From Megalonaias nervosa (Eukaryota; Mollusca; Bivalvia; Unionida; Unionidae), in assembly GCA_016617855.1 (NCBI GenBank), contig JAECUM010033713.1, positions 17,258 to 81,257 on the forward strand: a stretch of 64,000 bases of DNA, in the 5' to 3' direction. Positions 15,016 to 23,525 of the stretch are shown piece by piece (position 1 is the first letter of the stretch; each line of letters opens with the position of its first letter). Made by a program: the position numbers and the translations under genes. Below the pieces are notes generated by a model that was given only the letters and a program-made list of their open reading frames with translations, did not search any database and had not been told where the DNA came from.

Positions 15016-16132
15016 ATGAGTACTGGAGAACCACACTCAGCTAAATTAGCTCGAGAGCGACTAAAGGCAATTAAAAAAATATCTACCCGTTCGTGATTCT
15101 GTTAAGCAACAACTACAATCGCGTCAGGAATCTCAAGTTGAATTTGAAGAGGATACAAAAAAATTATTTAAACCTATCACTGAGACCACTAAAGGTATTC
15201 AACCTGTGTTAGAGAAAACCGCTGAAGCAGCTGGAAAAATAGCAGAAAGAACTGAAAAAATAGCAAGAAGAACAAAAAAGACAAAAGAAATTTTACGTGA
15301 ACTTCCAGCCGAAATAGCTGCTGCGATGCCAGTCCCGGAAATACCTGAGGATGAAGATCAACCTGAAGATGATGAAGCAGAAGGTGCTGAAGCACCAGCC
15401 CCTGAACCAAAATCAACAGGTCAGAGTACTGCTGAATTGATAAATAAATTTGATGAAGAAACTATTAAGGTAATTAATAAATTGAACCAAGATTATCTAG
15501 CTAAGTTTGCTGTGGATAGTTTTGGTAATAGAAGTAAATTAATGAAACCTGAACACGCAAAAGATATTAAAAGCAATAAACAATGGCGAAAATATTTATA
15601 TCGCATAAAAATGAATGTTGAACAAGCTAGAGATGATGATCCATTATATAGGGATTATATTAAGAAAATTAATGATTTAATTAAATCAAGAAAAGAGGAG
15701 GAGGAAAAACAAAAACAACAAAAACAACAACAAAAACAAGAACGAAAGAAACAAAAAACACCAAAACCATTTGAGCAATCACTTCGTGATTATCCAGGAT
15801 CACCAAAATCACGAATACCAGTTCTATCTCCTACACCAAAGAAAACAACATCACCGAAACCAATTGAAGAGGAAGAAGAAGAATTTCAAGACGCTCCCGA
15901 AGCAACTGGAAGTGGTCTAGGAAGTGGTCTTATTACTTGCCCCAATAATGTCCTTGCTGATGTCGATCGATTAGAAATTCTCATCGGAGGAAAAAGAGCT
16001 GGTAATAATTCCCCAGAAATCATTAATGAAGCAGCTGATATTTGTAAACGATTATTTAGTGGCGGCATCATGGATATTAATGTATATCGGTCTCTTATTA
16101 ATGAAATCGCCGACGATTATTACAGTGATTAG
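15016..16132 (+). pseudogene. conserved Polinton coiled-coil/acidic protein, one +1 frameshift (about 371 codons)
   Basis: The natural start is the ATG at 15016, in the same CAATAATG context as other genes of the element. Its frame closes with a TGA after 26 codons, just past an A7 run (15073-15079). A frame shifted by one base is then open from before 15206 to the TAG at 16130-16132. The main frame has a Lys/Glu-rich helical segment, an acidic Pro-rich linker (15340-15415), a compact central helical part, and a Gln/Lys-rich and Glu-rich linker. The C-terminal helical domain includes RLEILIGGKRAGNNSPEI. That last domain resembles the C-terminus of an uncharacterised protein often found next to capsid genes in animal Polintons, where I recall a similar 'L..GN...NE...I...L...G.I....Y' pattern. 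Function is unknown; it is probably virion- or core-associated. The shift could be an assembly indel. Confidence 0.7.
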
Positions 16133-16164
16133 AACAATTAGTGATAAAATCACTTAATAATAAA

Positions 16165-16617
16165 ATGATCGTGCATGGTACTCAGCGTGGACCTACCATG
16201 GTCAGGGTAATAAACTCTCGATTACCTGTATACAGAGTAACCTACGGAGATGGATTAGGTGATATTGTTCAGGGTCTGTTTAGAAGGATAGCCCCAAAAG
16301 CAATACCGATTGTAAAGCAACTAGGAATGAAAGCTATTGATGTTGTTCGTGAAAAAGGTATAGGCGCTGTTGGTAATCTCGCTAGCAAAGCATTCTCAGC
16401 AATTAAAGATAGACTATCACGATTAATACGCAGACCGACCCGACCTGTGAAATTACCTAGCACCGAAGTGATGCCCGCAAGCGTAAGTAAAATAATAAAT
16501 CAAGCAGCTAATCAAAAACTAGCGGAGTTAGCTGATATCCCGATGTCGGAAAAGGAAAAAAATATAACCGCTAGTCTGATAGCAGGAAGTGGTCTTCGAG
16601 TTAGACGAAGACGATAA
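16165..16617 (+). CDS. small basic virion protein, adenovirus pVI/pX-like in layout (150 aa)
   Basis: I take the ATG at 16165 rather than the upstream in-frame GTG at 16141. The N-terminal third carries the motif YGDGLGDIVQGLFRRIAPKA, which recurs in Polinton small virion proteins I know as 'G.GLG.I..GLFR...P'. It is followed by an amphipathic helix and an Arg-rich stretch (RLSRLIRRPTRP). The C-terminus ends in RVRRRR after a GSGL motif. Gly-rich amphipathic N-termini and Arg-rich tails are features of adenovirus core and minor capsid proteins, which bind DNA and membranes inside the virion. It lies 32 bases after the preceding gene and 8 bases before the capsid gene, so all are probably expressed together. 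The exact homology to pVI or pX is not proven. Confidence 0.7.
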   Translation: MIVHGTQRGPTMVRVINSRLPVYRVTYGDGLGDIVQGLFRRIAPKAIPIVKQLGMKAIDVVREKGIGAVGNLASKAFSAIKDRLSRLIRRPTRPVKLPSTEVMPASVSKIINQAANQKLAELADIPMSEKEKNITASLIAGSGLRVRRRR

Positions 16618-16625
16618 TAATAAAG

Positions 16626-18026
16626 ATGTTTAAGCGCGTATCTGACCCCGCGTTTGACATGGATGCACCAGTTCTCAAAGATCAGTCTGTGCGCGATTAT
16701 CAGTATTATTCTTATGACGCACGACTGCCAAATCAGCCTGGACGAATCGAACTACAGGTTCAGGATACAAGTAGATATTTCCTACCCGCTGAGGCATTTA
16801 TTGAAGTAGAAGGTAAAATTTATAAAGCGGATGATACTGAATACGATAATAATGATGGTTTTGGTTTTGTTAATAATGGTATAATGGCGTTATTTGACAG
16901 CGCTACGTACATGATTGACGGAAAAAATATTGAATCAATTCAGAAAGACGTCGACGTTGCTACAACAATACTTGGCCTTGCAAGATATAGCGACGATTAC
17001 TCAAGATCAGCTGGTCCATCAATGATGTTCTCAAAAGATAGTTCTAATTCTTCAAAGCACAAACAATATAATATAAGACGACCTAGAAACAACGCCAACA
17101 ACGCTGACGCTGATGTAGAAAATATGATTATTAATGTAGATCCAGAATTTAATTTAGGGTTTACAACACGTAAATCAATGTTGAAAGATAGAAGGTTTTC
17201 ATGTGCAATTCCACTGTCACACATATTTGGATTCTGCAGAAATGTCAGAAAAGTCATTTTTGGAGCCAAACACACAGTTGTACTTGTGCGAAAAAGCGAT
17301 GATAATGATGCAATGTGGCACGTTGAAGGAGTTAATACTGCTGCAACTGAGGCACTTCATGGTAAAGTAGTACTAACAAAACTTTCCCTGTGGATGCCAG
17401 TGATGACTCCAACAATATCTGAAGAAGATCGGTTACTATCTTTTATGAGTCAAGGCGGTAAATCAACGTTGTCATGGTTAACAATGACCACAGATGTTGT
17501 TCAGAGTGCAATTAATGGTCTGTTCACATGGCAAATAGCTTCTCAGCAAGGTGTTTCTGCACCAAGACACATATTTATTGCGCTTCAGGATAATACACGT
17601 GTAAACAATCAAACAAAAAGTTTAATGATATTTGACAAACTCGGTGTTTCTGAGGTTTCATTAAGGATAAATGGACATCAAGAACCATCCGAGGATATAT
17701 TACTGAATTTTGAAAATAATCATGTAGCACGTGCATATCATCGATTAATGACATTCATGGGTCGTGATCAAAATATTGATACTGGTTTACAAATATCGCA
17801 GCTAGATTTCCCATTGCTGTATCCGATTTATTACTTTTCACTAGAACATTTAGATTTAACAAGACAATCTGTTGTAGATATTCATTTTCGAACTCGCGTT
17901 AATAGAAACATTGTAGATATCCCTAATTACAGAGCAATAGCCGTTATACTCAGCGATAAATCGATGTTACTCGAAGGTGTTGGTGGACGAATGAGAGTTA
18001 TTGATGCTCCAGTAAAAAACATGTAA
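16626..18026 (+). CDS. major capsid protein, double jelly-roll (hexon-like), 466 aa
   Basis: This intact ORF begins at the ATG just after AATAATAAAG. The N-terminal region contains QPGRIELQVQDTSRYFLPAEA followed by 'IEVEGK' and 'NNGIMALFDSATYMIDGK', which I recognise as the opening of the first jelly roll of animal Polinton/adintovirus capsid proteins. The later region 'PLLYPIYYFSLEHLDLTRQ' and the final 'YRAIAVILSDKSM' belong to the second jelly roll. It would form the trimeric capsomers of an icosahedral particle. Length is compact but within the range I expect for this sub-family. No frameshift or stop is present, making it one of the best preserved genes here. Assignment is by remembered family resemblance; a structure prediction would settle it. 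Confidence 0.85.
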   Translation: MFKRVSDPAFDMDAPVLKDQSVRDYQYYSYDARLPNQPGRIELQVQDTSRYFLPAEAFIEVEGKIYKADDTEYDNNDGFGFVNNGIMALFDSATYMIDGKNIESIQKDVDVATTILGLARYSDDYSRSAGPSMMFSKDSSNSSKHKQYNIRRPRNNANNADADVENMIINVDPEFNLGFTTRKSMLKDRRFSCAIPLSHIFGFCRNVRKVIFGAKHTVVLVRKSDDNDAMWHVEGVNTAATEALHGKVVLTKLSLWMPVMTPTISEEDRLLSFMSQGGKSTLSWLTMTTDVVQSAINGLFTWQIASQQGVSAPRHIFIALQDNTRVNNQTKSLMIFDKLGVSEVSLRINGHQEPSEDILLNFENNHVARAYHRLMTFMGRDQNIDTGLQISQLDFPLLYPIYYFSLEHLDLTRQSVVDIHFRTRVNRNIVDIPNYRAIAVILSDKSMLLEGVGGRMRVIDAPVKNM

Positions 18027-18049
18027 TTAGATCGTTCATAATATTAATA

Positions 18050-18548
18050 ATGTCATATCATCACGTTAGTGTGAGTCTGACTCCTGGTCAGATTAAAAGG
18101 CTGCAATCAGCATCAAAAAAATAATTGTGGAATAAAAATATCGCTAAAGCGAGAACAAATGACCGGTGCAAATAAACTATCGTTGACCGAGCGTCAGTTT
18201 AAAAACTTCAATGACGCTAAAAAATCAAATAAAGGCGTCAAACTTAATCTTTCTGCGGGCGCCATCAAAGACATCGCTAAAACGGGTGGTATATTTCCAC
18301 TTCTCGCAGCAATACCAGCATTAATAGCAGCTGCAGCACCAGCTGTTGCAAAGGCAGCTGCGCTAGGTGCTGTTGGAACAGCTGCTGGAATGGCATTAAA
18401 GAAAGCAACCGGACAAGGAATCAAAAAAAAGGGAAGAGGTCTAAGATTACCAGGAACCCCGCCTTCGTGGTACGGAAAGGGTCTAAGATTACCAGGGACC
18501 CCACACTGGTACGGAAAAGGTCTAAGATTACCAGGGACAGTTTACTAA
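18050..18548 (+). pseudogene. Polinton hydrophobic virion protein with GLRLPGT repeats, one +1 frameshift (about 165 codons)
   Basis: An ATG at 18050, preceded by TTAATA, opens a 24-codon frame that includes VSLTPGQIKRL and ends at a TAA next to an A7 run (18115-18121). One base over, a frame continues into the ORF whose first ATG is 18159. That ORF includes LSLTERQFKNF, a second copy of the same 'SLT..Q...' motif, so the two pieces form a repeated N-terminal module typical of a recurrent Polinton protein. The middle is a long Ala/Gly-rich hydrophobic segment (about 18295-18400), likely membrane-active. The C-terminus has three tandem copies of GLRLPGTP-type sequence separated by WYGKG. Function is unknown; a virion membrane-interacting or scaffold role is a guess. 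Confidence 0.65.
18438..18548 (+). repeat. three tandem coding repeats of GLRLPGT
   Basis: The DNA unit GGTCTAAGATTACCAGG recurs three times at 39-42 bp spacing at the 3' end of the preceding gene. The units are nearly identical at nucleotide level, which implies recent duplication. Confidence 0.95.
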
Positions 18549-18556
18549 TAACACCC

Positions 18557-18961
18557 ATGTCCAATTTTGATTTACTTAATGCTGCTAAGCAATTAAAAAT
18601 AAAAAATTTCAGAGGTGTTTTTATGCGCGATCAATTACCTACCGTTGCAATGCAACATGAAACCGGTATTATTAATCTCGATAAAAATTCTGGCCCAGGC
18701 ACGCACTGGGTCGCATATGCAATTGATCCACGTGGAATTATTTATTTCGATTCGTATGGATTAGCACCACCAAAAGAATTTCTTCATTACGTTAGCAATA
18801 ATACTGCTCCAATCTGGTATTCAACGCTACCGACACAAAAAATAACTGATCCTCCAATATGCGGCCGTGAAACCCTCGCTATGCTTGATGCTGTATCAAA
18901 ATCAACAGCACCGCCTCATAAAGTCGTGCACGCGTTCACTACACTACGTCATAGCACTTAA
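18557..18961 (+). CDS. adenain-like maturation cysteine protease (134 aa)
   Basis: The ATG at 18557 follows the previous stop by 8 bases; reading further upstream would only run through the previous gene's repeats in another frame. The catalytic layout of the adenovirus/Polinton protease family is present: His50 in PGTHWVAY, Asp65 in YFDSYG, and Cys102 in PPICGRETLAML. Gln94 is a candidate oxyanion-hole residue, though its spacing to the Cys is shorter than usual. The family cleaves capsid and core precursors during particle maturation. The protein is short compared with adenain (about 200 aa) but close to other Polinton proteases. The ORF is intact. It sits among the capsid genes, as expected. 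Confidence 0.9.
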   Translation: MSNFDLLNAAKQLKIKNFRGVFMRDQLPTVAMQHETGIINLDKNSGPGTHWVAYAIDPRGIIYFDSYGLAPPKEFLHYVSNNTAPIWYSTLPTQKITDPPICGRETLAMLDAVSKSTAPPHKVVHAFTTLRHST

Positions 18962-18980
18962 ACTGATATCAGTAAATATA

Positions 18981-20076
18981 ATGGTAGATATTTATGGAAG
19001 ATCCTCAGGTAGAGTTCAGAAGATAGATTTATCTAAATATGCAACTCTTGATCAGCTCAGAAATGAAATCGATGATTTATTAAATATCACGTGTGGATCA
19101 AAATGAAGTCGTCGTTTTTCAGGACAAACAAGGACGATTAAAAACGAGTAATATACAACTACCAGATGTGCTTATACGAATTCCCAACGCGGTTGTTAAT
19201 AATGTCGTTACTTTCACTGATCAGGGTAAAATACAGGATTCCGGTAAGTCGGTTAACGATTATGTTAAGAAAACTGGTGATGTATTTACCGGTGACATTA
19301 TTATGTCAAGAAGAAAAATTACGTATCTTGGAGATCCAATCGCAGATACAGACGCAGCAACAAAAAAATACGTCGATGATCAAGAATCCAAGTACGTGTC
19401 AGTACGCGGTGGTATAATGCGTGCATTTCTCGACATGAATAGTAATGGTATTAATAATCTCAGAACACCAGAAACAGATTTCGACGCTGCAACGAAGAAA
19501 TACGCCGACGATAGGGAAATTCCAATAACTACTTCATTAACGACAATCAATGATGGAATTGCTACATTTAGAACTGAATATTTTAATCATGTACAAACAT
19601 TTTTAAATTTTCGTAGAAATGTAAACAGATCTATTAATGACTTTTTTGGAACTCCACCAACTGTTATTATTAATCTCGCTGACATTAACTCAAGACTCAA
19701 CGATATCATTAGTGGTATCCCTAACATTATTCAAAAAACTAATCTCGTTAAAATTCCTCACAAGCAGATCATTAATATCGTGTACACAGTCGCATCAGGA
19801 AAGGCAACATGGACACCGGAAAATAACACTTTTAAACACACTGCAGAGGTTACTGGTGTATACAGATTATCTGTATTTAGTAGTGCAAAATTCAGTATAT
19901 TTACCACATTTCCATGGCGTCATTCAAACGATGATTTTTCTGGAATTGTGTCTATAGTGTTAAATAAAGATGTCGAGGAAACGTTTATGCTAATAGCGAA
20001 TGATAAAAAGTTAACCGCAGCGACTTATTGGTGGTGTGTTGAGTTCGTAGCCGAAACTCCCGAATTAGTTACTTAA
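18981..20076 (+). pseudogene. fiber-like attachment protein with phage-tail-type repeats, one +1 frameshift (about 364 codons)
   Basis: The N-terminal piece starts at the ATG at 18981 (VDIYGRSSGRVQKID...) and ends at the TGA at 19104-19106. The main frame, open from 19084 to the TAA at 20074-20076, overlaps it, so a single-base shift lies between about 19084 and 19103. The main part carries two copies of a module ending DAATKKYVDD and DAATKKYADD (19351-19380 and 19483-19512), each preceded by 'M....I..L..P..D.D'. This is the pattern of beta-helical/coiled trimeric tail-fiber repeats in bacteriophages. A roughly 95-residue beta-rich C-terminal domain with TWTPENN and 'GVYRLSVFSS' looks like a C1q/TNF-type or knob jelly roll. 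The likely role is trimeric spike or receptor binding. The function is inferred from architecture. Confidence 0.7.
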
Positions 20077-20085
20077 ATAAGTATA

Positions 20086-20581
20086 ATGAATCAAGAGTCA
20101 TTTATCGACGTTCAACGTCACAGATACGCTCAAGTATGTGAATGTCAAACTAAACTAAAAAATATCATCGACGATTACACGATAAAGGTAAAAAAAATAT
20201 CGTCGTCGTATGGTTGTTATTGATATAATGGTATACTCGGTTTCTGCTGTTATTGCTGGAACTGGATTATTATTATCAACAATAACGATGACAGCGCCTG
20301 CAGTTGTAATGATTATAGTTTCAACGGCAACAACATGCGCAGGTATTTTCAGTATTATCGCTAAGAAAATATCTACGTGTACGAATGATAAACTAAACGA
20401 GTATATAATGAAATTGCACACAGCAACAGCCGCATACACTAAATTATGCTCGTATATTTCAGCGTATCTCAGTGATGGTAAAATATCTGATGAAGAGTTC
20501 GTAACGATAATGAAAACCTACGATGAAGCATTCATAGTGGAACGCGATGTGTTCTCTAGTGACGGAAAGATGGAGAATTAA
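20086..20581 (+). pseudogene. two-TM Polinton membrane protein, one +1 frameshift at A8 (about 164 codons)
   Basis: An ATG at 20086 opens a frame that stops shortly after an A8 run (20190-20197). Shifted by one base, the frame is open across and beyond the ATG at 20210 to the TAA at 20579-20581. The protein has a charged helical N-terminus, then two adjacent hydrophobic segments (about residues 5-28 and 30-48 counted from 20210). A soluble helical C-terminus contains SDGKISDEEF. From memory, an uncharacterised Polinton protein with two TM segments and a 'GKI.DEEF' motif recurs in cnidarian and other invertebrate elements, and this fits it. Membrane role (entry, egress or holin-like) is unknown. 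Confidence 0.65.
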
Positions 20582-20599
20582 ATAATAACGATAATAATA

Positions 20600-22030
20600 A
20601 TGTCAGAGTCGCAATTACTTCAGCAGATCGTAGCTAATACAACGCCGTCAAAAACTACTATGATATCATTAAGTTCAACCAATCCTGAATTTAGCGTTAA
20701 TTTTCCAACTGCAATTCCAGCAAAGGAAATAGCATTAGCGCAATTACGAGTTTATTATAGTTGGTCTAATATCAGGTCAAAACCGTTTGGTGGACAACAA
20801 CCGAATAATTCACTGGTATTCGCGAATAAAAATAAACCTGATGGAACACCTGATTGGCAAGTTGTTGGAATTTCAACGGGCAGTTATCAAATAGAACAGA
20901 TTAATGATGAGTTCCAACGCAGAATTAAATCTATCACAGGGAAAGAATCTAAAATAGCGATTACTGTTCACGAACCAACACTATCTGCGGTTATTGAAAT
21001 AAATTCCCCTGATTACTTCGTAGATATTTATCAAAGTTCGATCAGATCAGTGTTAGGATGGCCTGATGTCGCACCTGTTTATAATGGAGTTTCAGAACCA
21101 ACTAAAATTGAGTTTAAAACGAGTGAAGAAAAATTCATTAAAAATCCAGAATATCGAGAAAAACATCCATGGAATTATATATCATTTAAAAATGATCCAA
21201 ACGATGATACATACTACTTTACCGATTTTGACGGGAAAAGGATCCCCAAGATAATTAGATCAATATTTACTATTATCAAGACGCCAGGGGCGCGAGATCG
21301 AGATAGTGTTGATGAAAAATTTATTAAATGGTTTTTAGATACTCTTAAACCTGAATACGATAAAATATTTAATGATTTAAGAAATTTACTTATTTCATTA
21401 TCACAACATTATAATGAAAGTGTAAAGCAGCAAATAATCGAGTTAATAAAACATTTAAATGGTATCTTATTCGATTTATATATCGCCGATCGAAGTATTA
21501 TGAAAGTTATCGTGTTGGTTGCTGTTGATGTTATTGAGAGCGCGTTGAACATGGATAAATCACCATGGACGTTAGGATACGCTATAACAATTCACTCATC
21601 GCAGGGATTAACTATAACTGATACTAGAATCTGGATTGTAGATGATCGTATTGAATGGTCGAATTTAGTCTATCTCGCCGTATCTCGAGTCAGGAAAATA
21701 TCGCAACTGCGTAGGGTTATTGTAGATTGCGTAATAACTGAAGAAATCCCTAACAATGTCGATATCAATAAAAAATTAGTCAGCTATAAACAGTGTGACA
21801 AAAAAAATAAGCTTGACTTTGATCTTGATGCTGAATTTATTATAACACTAAAACAACTACAGAATAATCATTGCACAAGTTGCAACTGTAATATGTCATG
21901 GCAGTGTTTTAATCCAAGACAATTTACCGTAGACAGAATTAATAGTGATCTCGGTCATACACGTGATAATGTGATGCTGACCTGTCTCGAGTGTAATCGA
22001 CGTCGAGGCTCTGGACTTTTACAAAATTGA
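20600..22030 (+). CDS. chimeric ORF: penton-like N-terminus + helicase C-terminal motifs + HNH nuclease (476 aa)
   Basis: The frame is continuous from the ATG after AATAATAATA. Residues 1 to about 175 (VYYSWSNIRS, STGSYQIEQINDEFQ, SIRSVLGW) match my memory of the penton/minor capsid jelly-roll protein of Polintons, but the C-terminal part of that protein is missing. Residues about 176-315 are unassigned. Residues 316-380 contain GYAITIHSSQGLTI and NLVYLAVSRVRKI, the motif V/VI region of a superfamily 1 helicase. No Walker A or B is present, so this is only a helicase tail. Residues 424-470 form an HNH/Cys-zinc nuclease: CTSCNC, FTVDRINSDLGHTRDNV, CLECN. I know of SF1 helicases with a C-terminal HNH of this type, so the last two parts are probably co-inherited. 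The simplest reading is an in-frame internal deletion that joined two genes and removed what lay between, including the polymerase. The 3' end overlaps the convergent integrase by 12 bp. Confidence 0.75.
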   Translation: MSESQLLQQIVANTTPSKTTMISLSSTNPEFSVNFPTAIPAKEIALAQLRVYYSWSNIRSKPFGGQQPNNSLVFANKNKPDGTPDWQVVGISTGSYQIEQINDEFQRRIKSITGKESKIAITVHEPTLSAVIEINSPDYFVDIYQSSIRSVLGWPDVAPVYNGVSEPTKIEFKTSEEKFIKNPEYREKHPWNYISFKNDPNDDTYYFTDFDGKRIPKIIRSIFTIIKTPGARDRDSVDEKFIKWFLDTLKPEYDKIFNDLRNLLISLSQHYNESVKQQIIELIKHLNGILFDLYIADRSIMKVIVLVAVDVIESALNMDKSPWTLGYAITIHSSQGLTITDTRIWIVDDRIEWSNLVYLAVSRVRKISQLRRVIVDCVITEEIPNNVDINKKLVSYKQCDKKNKLDFDLDAEFIITLKQLQNNHCTSCNCNMSWQCFNPRQFTVDRINSDLGHTRDNVMLTCLECNRRRGSGLLQN

Positions 22031-22995
22031 GCTTGGTGGTAATTGCGTATCCTCAGGAATTACTTGTAATTGTTCACGTACAAATCCACGTTGAGGGGCT
22101 GTAGAATCTAGTCTGTAGATTGGAGGTCTACCAGTGTATCTTACCACGCTAGAAATTTTATGTGTAGTCACGCTCCAGATAGGATCGGTTGCTCTTTTTT
22201 TACCACCTTCAAGTTCGCCAGGTTCATATAAATATCTTACAGTTACATTACCTAATACTGGTTGAGAGAAAGATTCACGTTTTCCGTAGTTACGGGGTAT
22301 ATATTTTTTTTTTATCGCATTAGAAGGTTTCATGGAAGTTGCACGAGTAATTTCATTATTCAACGCAGCTATCACACTCGGTAATCTTGCAACCCATTCA
22401 CGAGATCTATCCTTAAAGTCAGTAGATATTTCCTTTGCATATTGGTATCCAAATAACCGCTCAGCAAGTGTTCTATTAAATCGTTCAACGATTGCCTGAT
22501 CACGATGAATTTCAGTATGTCCTCGTCTGATTTTAACGTTATGCTTGTTCATCAACGATGATACTACCCAAGAAATTCTTTACCAGGATCAACTTGTAAT
22601 AACCGTGGCCATCGTAGACCACCACGTTGATAAATGCGCTCAAACGCAGATGCAACTTCAGATGCTGTCTTTGTTGATAATGGCTCCGCTTCTTTGTATC
22701 TACTCGCAACATCAACGACAGTTAACGCGTATCTATACGTGTATTGACGTCTACGTGTTTTAATGGTATCGTGTGGTAAAAACAAAATATCCGCTTGATG
22801 AACTTCATTAGGAACGCTAACATCAAAATGCGCATACTGAATTTTTTTAGGTGGACTTAGGAAGATTTGCCATATTGCCTGTCGTGCTAACCATGATACA
22901 GCAACATCACGTGAAACTTTTGCTGCTTCGGCGAGTTTACTAATCGCTGCTTTACCTCTCCAGAATCCTCTCGGGGAATAATAAACATATTCCAT
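22019..22995 (-). pseudogene. retroviral-type (RVE) integrase of Polinton, one frameshift (about 325 codons)
   Basis: The gene reads from the ATG at 22995 downward. The N-terminal frame (to 22564) has a helix-turn-helix-like region (residues 12-42) and then the catalytic core with Asp69 in HQADILFL and Asp136 in LLQVDPGKEF. It hits a stop three codons after that Asp. A second frame, open from about 22560 to 22019, carries the catalytic Glu in DQAIVERFNRTLAERLFG and the C-terminal SH3-like end (RGFVREQLQVIPEDTQLPP), both very characteristic of Polinton integrases. One missing base near 22556-22566 explains the break. With it, the DDE triad would be complete at usual spacing. The enzyme would insert the element into host DNA. 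As written here it is truncated before the Glu. Confidence 0.9.
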
Positions 22996-23012
22996 TATGA
23001 TAGTTATATAAT

Positions 23013-23513
23013 TTAATTGCCAGCCCCTAGCACTAGTTTACCTTTCATAGCAGTTTTTACTAGAAAGCTAGCGAGAGATTCTCTGAGAGATTTATTAGGT
23101 ATAGAATTTAATGCGTGAATCAATTTCACATCTGCGAGATGTCGTTGTTGCAAATCCTTACTTTTATACGCGACATCATGAACGTGACACGCTTGATCAA
23201 TCTTATTTACTGGATACTCTCCTGGTTTTGGTTGATCTCGTTCGTCAAGTCGGATATCAAGTTGAGTTCCTGGACCACAATAATTATATCCGGGTAAATG
23301 TTTCTCACCAGGGTATTTAGCCCATGGAGTTCCTGGTAATTTTCCTAATAAAGCTGCGATATCAATACCTGTCTTTGATGAAATAAATTTATATTTCTTG
23401 GTGCCACATTTCACACACTTACCTGTAAGTGCGCGTCTTTTATTTTTTGTTGTTATTGTCGTTAATTCAGTAGTAGGTGTAGATGCTCTGCATCGAACAC
23501 AATATAGACTCAT
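23013..23513 (-). CDS. zinc-ribbon + phospholipase A2-like virion protein (166 aa)
   Basis: The ORF starts at 23513 and is intact. The N-terminus has two Cys pairs (Cys5/Cys8 and Cys33/Cys36) forming a zinc ribbon. The rest contains a secreted-type/parvoviral PLA2 core: the calcium-loop motif YCGPGT (residues 78-83) and the catalytic helix DQACHVHDVAY with His112 and Asp113, preceded by Asp106 and Cys109. PLA2 domains in parvovirus VP1 help the particle leave the endosome, and Polintons often carry a related protein, probably with the same role. It ends 17 bases upstream of the integrase start, so the two are likely co-transcribed. It starts 12 bases from the divergent ATPase gene. Confidence 0.87.
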   Translation of the reverse strand: MSLYCVRCRASTPTTELTTITTKNKRRALTGKCVKCGTKKYKFISSKTGIDIAALLGKLPGTPWAKYPGEKHLPGYNYCGPGTQLDIRLDERDQPKPGEYPVNKIDQACHVHDVAYKSKDLQQRHLADVKLIHALNSIPNKSLRESLASFLVKTAMKGKLVLGAGN

Positions 23514-23525
23514 ATTATTAATTAT
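23514..23525. promoter_or_regulatory. 12-bp divergent intergenic spacer between PLA2 and ATPase start codons
   Basis: Only ATTATTAATTAT separates the two divergent start codons. Any promoter must therefore lie inside the coding regions, or the transcripts overlap at their 5' ends. Confidence 0.6.

Noticed and set aside
15206..15208. GTG at 15206 as the start of the first Polinton gene
   Set aside because: The frame is open further upstream and an ATG with family-like N-terminus lies at 15016, separated by a one-base shift at an A7 run.
18467..18556. Extended N-terminus of the protease upstream of 18557
   Set aside because: That stretch is the preceding gene's repeat read in another frame; the ATG at 18557 gives the expected family start.
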